From: Cliona cf. orientalis
Lineage: Eukaryota > Porifera > Demospongiae > Clionaida > Clionaidae
Length of the DNA: 64,000 bases
NCBI GenBank assembly: GCA_963930775.1
Contig: OZ005689.1
Location: forward strand, 16,584,760 to 16,648,759
Direction of reading: 5' to 3'
A program made the position numbers and the translations under genes. Under the pieces are notes generated by a model that saw nothing but the letters and a program-made list of their open reading frames with translations, searched no databases and was not told the origin of the DNA. Below, piece by piece: positions 58,632 to 64,000 of the stretch. Each line of letters opens with the position of its first letter. Position 1 is the first letter of the stretch.

Positions 58632-59605
58632 ATGGGGGAGCCTGGCCGTACCAAGGCCTATGCTGATGATCTCAGGTGGAGAATGGTGTGGCAAAGATTT
58701 GTCAACAATTACACCATCAAGAAGGTAGCAACTAACTTGTACATTGCTGAAGCTACAGTTTGGAGAATTGTTGACAGGTTTCAACGAACTGGAGATGTTA
58801 GTGCTAGTTTGGCCACACCACGAGAGCACTGCCTTAGTGACCATGATGAATTTCTTCTCATAGAGTTGGTCAGTGAAAATCCAGCAGTTCATTCACATGA
58901 AATTCAAATTCAGCTGCTTCAGACCACTGGCACAAATGCATCAGCTGCCACATTGTGTCGTACATTGCGTCGTCTAGGATTCACTAGGAAAAAGCTTAAA
59001 TTTGTTGCTTTACAACGCTCGGATATTCTAAGAGCAGAGTACCAATCTGAGGTATCACTTTTTGACCATAGCATGCTGATATTAATTTTGTTGATGAGAG
59101 TGGGTGTGATGCCAGATGTGCCAGCAGAAAATATGGGTATGCACTTCGTGGATTCCCTGCTAAGAGCTTCAGATTCCTCTCACGGGGAAAAAGGTTTTTA
59201 GCAATTGGAGCACTAACTAGCACATCCTACATTGTCGAGGGTACAGTCAATGGTGATGTCTTTTATGATTTTGTGCAATCTACACTGTTGCCACACCTTC
59301 AACCATTCAATGGCATCAACCCTAACTCAGTAGTGGTTTTGGACAACTGCTCCATTCACCATGTGGAGGAAGTAGTATCCCTAATTCAGTCTGTTGGAGC
59401 TCTTGTACTTTACCTTCCCCCCTACTCTCCAGACCTCATGCCCATTGAAGAGTGCTTCAACAAAGTCATTAAATTTTTGCGTGAGCATGATGCTTGCTTT
59501 CAAGCTGCTGATGACCCAATTATGATAATTAGAGCAGCATTTGCATCAGTATCACCAAGTGATTGTATTGCCTGGGCAACAGACTGTGGATATTTACCTG
59601 CCTAA
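58632..59605 (+). pseudogene. Tc1/IS630-type DD34E transposase, one frameshift
   Basis: The frame from ATG 58632 gives a paired-type helix-turn-helix half (YADDLRWRMVWQRFV, VATNLYIAEATVWRIVDRF, LCRTLRRLGFTRKKL). A single shift near 59085 leads into the catalytic half: VDESGCDAR, NSVVVLDNCSIHHVEEV, YLPPYSPDLMPIEECFNKV. Spacing between the second Asp and the Glu is 34 residues, the DD34E class. It ends at 59605. Apart from the shift it is nearly whole, suggesting recent activity in the lineage. Terminal repeats could not be placed. Confidence 0.8.
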
Positions 59606-59707
59606 TTTGACCACAATTATTTAAGAACAAACATTCAATATTGTGTGATGCATACCTAGCTATTATTAGGGTTTAATTCCAGTTTAATACACACTGTAGT
59701 CAAGCAG

Positions 59708-60691
59708 TCACAGTTGCTGCATTTTTTTCAAAATATCTGCTTTCTGTAAGTCACACTCATCCTTATTTATTGCTGTCAGCTCCAGTAGCTGGTGAAGCTG
59801 CTTGAGTTGATCTATATATTGTGACCGCAGCGATGCATACTTGCTCAGAGACACACCCATTTCATTTAGCGGTGCACGAGAAGATGTAGGAGGCGATTGA
59901 TTTCCAGATGGTGTAGGGGATCGTAGTGCACGTGCTAGTCCCCCTGCAACACTACTCAGGGCTTCAGTAAGGCTTGGGGTCTTCGTTTGAGACTTGCCAT
60001 TGTAGCCAAACATTGGATTCTGTGGGGGGTTTTCCCTATCTTTCCAAGTTCCCACCTGTAGCATGTTTGCCCATAGCCTTAACTGCTGAGCAGTATACTT
60101 GGATTCAAATTTTCCCTTCAGTTCCATGAATATTTCGTCTACTTCATCCCTAACAGACAGCCATCTTAGAGATTTCTGTGAATCCTGACCACATTTACGT
60201 TTTTTAGTAGTTGTTGCATTATATAGAAGGCTCCTCATTCTCATCTTGGCAATTTCCCACGCACCAAATGTTTAGCTCACATTGATCTTTGTAGCTTTCA
60301 TACATAATTTGCATGTCGGTACCACTCTTGATGTAAACTTTTGTCGCACCTCGACTAGGCTTATAGTAGCCAATATCAAATTCTGTAGAAGATGGTACTA
60401 ATTCCTCATAGCAACCAATAATGAACTTAGTTCCATGGGAACCTTGAATGTTCCAGCTTTCCGAAATTTTTCTACTCGGAACTCAGATTTCCTTTTGGGA
60501 TTGATTATCTTCAGTGTGTAGGTGTACATGTAGGTCATCTGAGCATTTTCAGGGAGCATTTCGGGTTGAAATCCAGCTAATTCACGAGTAGCACCTTCCT
60601 GGGGGGTAGGATTTTGGCGGGCCAGTGTTACAGTATCTGGTGGATACTCCTGGTATGATCCATAATACTCAGTGCTGATAATATGGAGCAC
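59708..60691 (-). pseudogene. Two-frame accessory protein, convergent with the DD34E transposase
   Basis: The upstream frame (60691 down to about 60250) has ATRELAGFQPEMLPE, FRKAGTFKVPMELSSL and VYIKSGTDMQIMYESYKDQC. One shift near 60245 leads to the second frame (60244-59708) with KKRKCGQDSQKS, SKYTAQQLRLWANMLQVGTW, a Ser/Pro linker and SKYASLRSQYIDQLKQLHQL. This pattern (Lys-rich linker, LRLWA block, short C-terminal coiled coil) recurs in transposon-linked genes of sponges and cnidarians as I remember them; no function is established. Confidence 0.5.
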
Positions 60692-61072
60692 TTGAATAGC
60701 TCCCTGGTGGCACTGGCCAAGTCATGCTGTCTCAAATAGTTCAAGTTCACGCATAGATGTTTTCTTCTTGCTATACTTAAGAGCGCACAAACTAGCCTTC
60801 TTTAGACACGGATAGCTAGCTAGCTATCCAACTGTAAAACAGCTGACCCAGAGGGCAAAGTTTGGCGCCAAAACTACAACGCAGGCATCAGCAGTACTGT
60901 ACTGTACAGAGTATAGTAGTACTGTGTACCAGCTCATGCTCAGCACATGCACAACTGCAACTAGACTACAACCTATGGTCAATTAATAGCTACAACCAAT
61001 GTTCAATTAGTGTAACTGTTCAGTGTTTGTCTGACTGGCTTCATCTCAAGTGGGGTGAAAAGGGTTGTACTT
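60692..61072. other. Short spacer without recognised gene
   Basis: Possibly the 5' flank of the accessory gene, with GTACTGTACTGTAC runs around 60895. Nothing else supportable. Confidence 0.4.
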
Positions 61073-61441
61073 ACAAGTATAAAAACAATTGAGTAAATTG
61101 ATGAAGTAGGGATAGCAGGGTCAAAAAGTACACGAACAAGATTTGTAGGGATAACCACATCCACTATACATCCCTACGCTTGTTTATCATGCACCTATTG
61201 ATTGTTTGTGCTATCCAAGCTTCTTGACTTATTACATGTGTGAGAAATTTTGTCCCCTATCACTGATGGCTCAGTTTTAATTCATTATTACTGGTTACTT
61301 TTGCTTCCCATGCATATAGCTACTCAAAAAGCAAGCGTAGGGATGTATAGTGGATGTGGTTATCCCTACAAATCTTGTTCGTGTACTTTTTGATCCTGCT
61401 ATCCCTACTTCATCCATCAATTTATTCAATTGTTTTTATAC
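61073..61441. repeat. Inverted repeat, arms about 110 bp
   Basis: Left arm 61073-61182 and right arm 61332-61441 are near-perfect inverses (GTAGGGATAACCACATCCAC, CACGAACAAGATTTGTAGGG, AAAACAATTGAGTAAATTGA). The loop is about 150 bp. The right arm also forms the left end of the element at 61341-62265. Confidence 0.8.
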
Positions 61442-62265
61442 TTGTTTCTATTCCTTTTTTATTGCTTTCAGTGTAATTCATCAATGCCATTTTACAAAGT
61501 TACATGGTTTGCTCATTCAACTCCAGTGTACTTCAGCAGCTAGGTGCCAAAGTTCGCGCATGCGCGGAAAAACAATAGCCACGCCCCTATGCCTAGGCAG
61601 GCTGACAAAGAAGCTGCCAAATTTGCGATGATACTCTTTCTGAGTTGACTGATTGCTGAGGGACAGACCGAGGAATGGCCGCTCCTCGAACCTTCTTATT
61701 CATGATCGAATCAGCGCAGCACTAGTGTTGTACACGCTAGCGCTCACACACACACTAGCCTCTTGATCAATTCTACTGGCCGGCCTGTAACGTTGCGCGC
61801 GCCGCTGACTACAGTCACGTGACTCTGCGGCAATCACCATGGCAACATATTCTGAGCATGCGCAAAATGGCGAATCGGATACATCCACTCACAGAATGCG
61901 CTGTACACGTCCACGATAAATCGCTGTCCTGATAACACAAAACTAGCGTGCCACAGACGTGCACGTTATAAATTGGAGTGGATTTATACTCAATCTAAGG
62001 TGAGAAGTCCAGGCAATATTGAGGTAGCCCGAGAAGAGAAGAAGACAAGAAGATTGAGATTTTTGCATTTTTTATGATTTCTTTATACAGCTGGTTCAGG
62101 CATACCCGATTGTTTCCATGGACGGTTTGGTGCTTGATAGATAGGTATTTTGGTGTAGATTGTGAATGTGAAAGTTTAAAATCTTAGCATTTTATTTGCT
62201 CTGAGTTATTTACTTTTTTGTACTGTATTACATACATGTATATGGCATATTCGGGCCATCCCTAC
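61341..62265. mobile_element. Non-autonomous relative of the 54313 element
   Basis: The left end aligns with 54313-54760 (GTAGGGATG; TATCCCTACTTCAT; TTTTTTATTGC; GCTGAGGG; AGCGCAGCACTAG). The right end GGCATATTCGGGCCATCCCTAC resembles the right end at 58390. About 0.9 kb, no transposase. Confidence 0.5.
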
Positions 62266-62267
62266 TT

Positions 62268-62322
62268 ATAGAGTCTACTGACTCTATGTTAGAGTCTGCC
62301 AACTCTATGATAGAGTCTACCA
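62268..62322 (+). repeat. Tandem repeat, about 20-bp unit x 2.7
   Basis: Unit TAGAGTCTACCAACTCTATG, itself palindromic (TAGAGT/ACTCTA), directly after the right end of the 61341-62265 element. Confidence 0.75.
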
Positions 62323-62429
62323 ACTCTATAATTACCACATATACCTTAGAATAGGATTGATTATAGCTGTACTGCATGGTCATTTCAACACACAGTGCTA
62401 TGACATTAGATATGATGTGATTGACTCAC

Positions 62430-62561
62430 AGCTCCAGTCTTGGCATTGACCACTTCAGTTGGAAAGGATGGAATAGTGGTTGGAATGAGTATTGGCTTAG
62501 TCATCCTCTCAGTCAGCATATCCAGCTCATCATCAGAGAATGTGACACTCATTGGCTTAAC
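62430..62561 (-). CDS. Possible isolated coding exon
   Basis: Minus strand: acceptor ATTATTAG / GTTAAGCC at 62561 and donor GGAGCT / GTGAGT at 62430, with 44 open codons between (VKPMSVTFSDDELDMLTERM onward). The composition looks coding (acidic, Met/Thr/Pro). No partner exons were identified on either side, so the gene is unknown. Confidence 0.3.
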
Positions 62562-62564
62562 CTA

Positions 62565-64000
62565 ATAATCATTGCAATGTCAAATTCTGTAGCTTAACGC
62601 AGTAAGACCTCCCCACTAATCATAGATATCTGCATACAGTACTCTGCATAGCACCAGAGCTCTGTACTTGATCTCTTTCACTAACTAGAGCTCTATAGAG
62701 CACATACCCCACGCGCACATTGCGCGATCTATAGATCTACTTTTGTTGCTGCTTGCCATACCCGCCAAACGTCTGCCACTAGCATTATTGACGACCATTA
62801 CCAGTCCATAATATTCAATGTTATGCGCATGAGCAGAAAGCACAAGGCCTGCATGCATAATGCATCGAGTGGGCACTACAGTGCCTCCAAGCTGCTCTCT
62901 TGTCTTTCAGCATAAATTTTCCCACTTTTCAGTATTTTGCATGCATTTTCAGTATTTTTCAAAGGGCTCCATATATGATGTATGTACTAAATTCTCCCAG
63001 TTTTCAGTATTTTTGAAATTTTATCAGTATTTATGGTCAGAATTCAGTAAAAATACTGATAAATCCGTATACTTGGAGGCACTGCACTATCAATAGGCGT
63101 GGTTACGAAGGCTAACAAAAAGGTATGGCAATTTTTCTGCTAACGAAAACAACAACAACGACGACGACACGACCGATTACTTTATAACCCCTTGCGCATG
63201 TGCGCGGGATAACAAACGATGCTGTAACTACCCTAGCAGGCATGATCATGTAAATTTCATAGCCTAATTGTGACAAATACTGAAATCTCATTGGTCCAAA
63301 CTAGGGTTTTAAATAGACTCATAGAACCCTTGTAAATCCTCATAGAACCCTTGTAAAAAGTGCATGTCTCAAGGCCATAGCTAGCTACATGTACATAGCA
63401 ACAAATTTCTAACCGTCATGGCAGCCTTGCTCAGGTAAGATATAGAGAAGAAACTAAACTACGTATACAGAGGCTTATTACATAGCTACACACTGCTTGC
63501 ATTGTCCTCAGTAGCAGCTGGCAGAATTAATAAGCGTGATTCTATTAAAAGCACACTTGAAAATCGATGGGAGTGGCTATCTGAGTTTAAAAGTTCAATA
63601 CCATAAAAATTTTAATTACAGCACGCCAAAATAATAATTCTAATCTTCCCGTGGCACTTATATTAGATTGCTTTAAGTAGCCAGTGGCGCTTTGATTAGG
63701 GCGGCGCTTACTAATTAGAACGAGCTAGCTGTGCTTAGAATCACGTACCTGTACCGGTACTTACCGGTATCATTTTACAGATATGCTGGGTGATTTTGAA
63801 GTCAGCTTCTATGCTCTGCCAGGGTACGTGGCTTTCATGTGTACCAAGCTATTTGGACTCCAACAGTCGGAGAAGTACTAGCAAGCACGGTAATCCTGAA
63901 GATGCTCATTACCACGTTCTGATTATAAACGCCAGTTTTAATATTTCTGACTGGAGGTTAGCGCTATAATTAGAACAGAAAAATAATGATACAATGCCAA
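62565..64000. other. Right-hand end of window, no gene established
   Basis: It holds the MITE at 62880-63083 and repeated TTGTAAA / CATAGAACCCTTG blocks (63320-63357). Also present are GGCGCTT-rich sequence resembling small terminal-repeat debris (63640-63720). Confidence 0.4.
62880..63083. mobile_element. MITE with CAGTGCCTCCAAG ends
   Basis: CAGTGCCTCCAAG at the left and CTTGGAGGCACTG at the right, flanked by CACTA on both sides (5 bp). The interior is rich in TTTTCAGTATTTT. The CAGTG terminus recalls hAT elements, but the duplication is 5 not 8 bp. Confidence 0.65.

Noticed and set aside
63418-63434. Possible plus-strand first exon (ATG GCA GCC TTG CTC AG / GTAAGA)
   Set aside because: Only 17 bases, and the one plausible acceptor downstream (63780) gives an immediate stop. 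Not supportable.

Overview
The window is animal nuclear DNA. Genes are split into many short exons with GT-AG introns of about 50 to 2600 bases. The products are metazoan: Ig/FN3 single-pass receptors with tyrosine motifs, a CRAL-TRIO lipid-binding protein and secreted PLAT-like proteins. The intergenic DNA is AT-rich, full of small inverted-repeat transposons, and rich in ACATGTACATGT and CTAGCTAGCTAG strings. My best guess is a marine demosponge. That is inferred from gene style and repeat texture; a placozoan or cnidarian is not strictly excluded. No CRISPR, operon or bacterial feature is present.

Layout. 345-7125 (+): 3' part of an FN3 receptor whose 5' exons lie left of the window. 7544-11987 (+): complete 282-aa CRAL-TRIO protein in three exons. 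12956-14233 (+): intronless gene of unknown function, followed by a decayed tandem copy (14888-16179); a 63-bp shard of the same gene sits upstream. 16990-24039 (-): complete 925-aa receptor in nine exons, a paralogue of the first receptor and convergent with it. 26118-26734 (-) and 27809-28413 (+): head-to-head pair of small secreted PLAT-like genes, with a third, broken copy at 29149-29366. 31193-34089 (+): a gag-like exon spliced in register to a MACPF-like gene. 34612-35591: 5'-truncated LINE. 38007-39379: foldback Mutator-like element. 39487-45674 (-): 12-exon, 885-aa gene resembling transposon-derived DDE nucleases. 46804-52659 (+): ten-exon gene with a ParB/sulfiredoxin-like domain and a degenerate methyltransferase-like C-terminus, divergent from the preceding gene. 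54313-62265: transposon graveyard (P-element-like, Tc1/IS630-like, and a two-frame accessory gene).

For every multi-exon gene I checked that the reading phase agrees across each junction, so the models hold together internally; they remain predictions without transcripts.

Points most worth attention: (1) a family of tiny (46 to about 320 bp) hairpin elements with TAG[TC]CTCG ends and 9-bp target duplications. One sits inside one arm of a larger transposon whose other arm preserves the empty site. (2) The ParB-like/methyltransferase-like gene, with an in-frame TGA confined to an exon whose skipping keeps frame. (3) A receptor tail with five repeats resembling Src-SH2 ligands. (4) An unnamed membrane-proximal module shared by the two receptors. 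(5) A gag-like exon fused by splicing to a MACPF-like gene.
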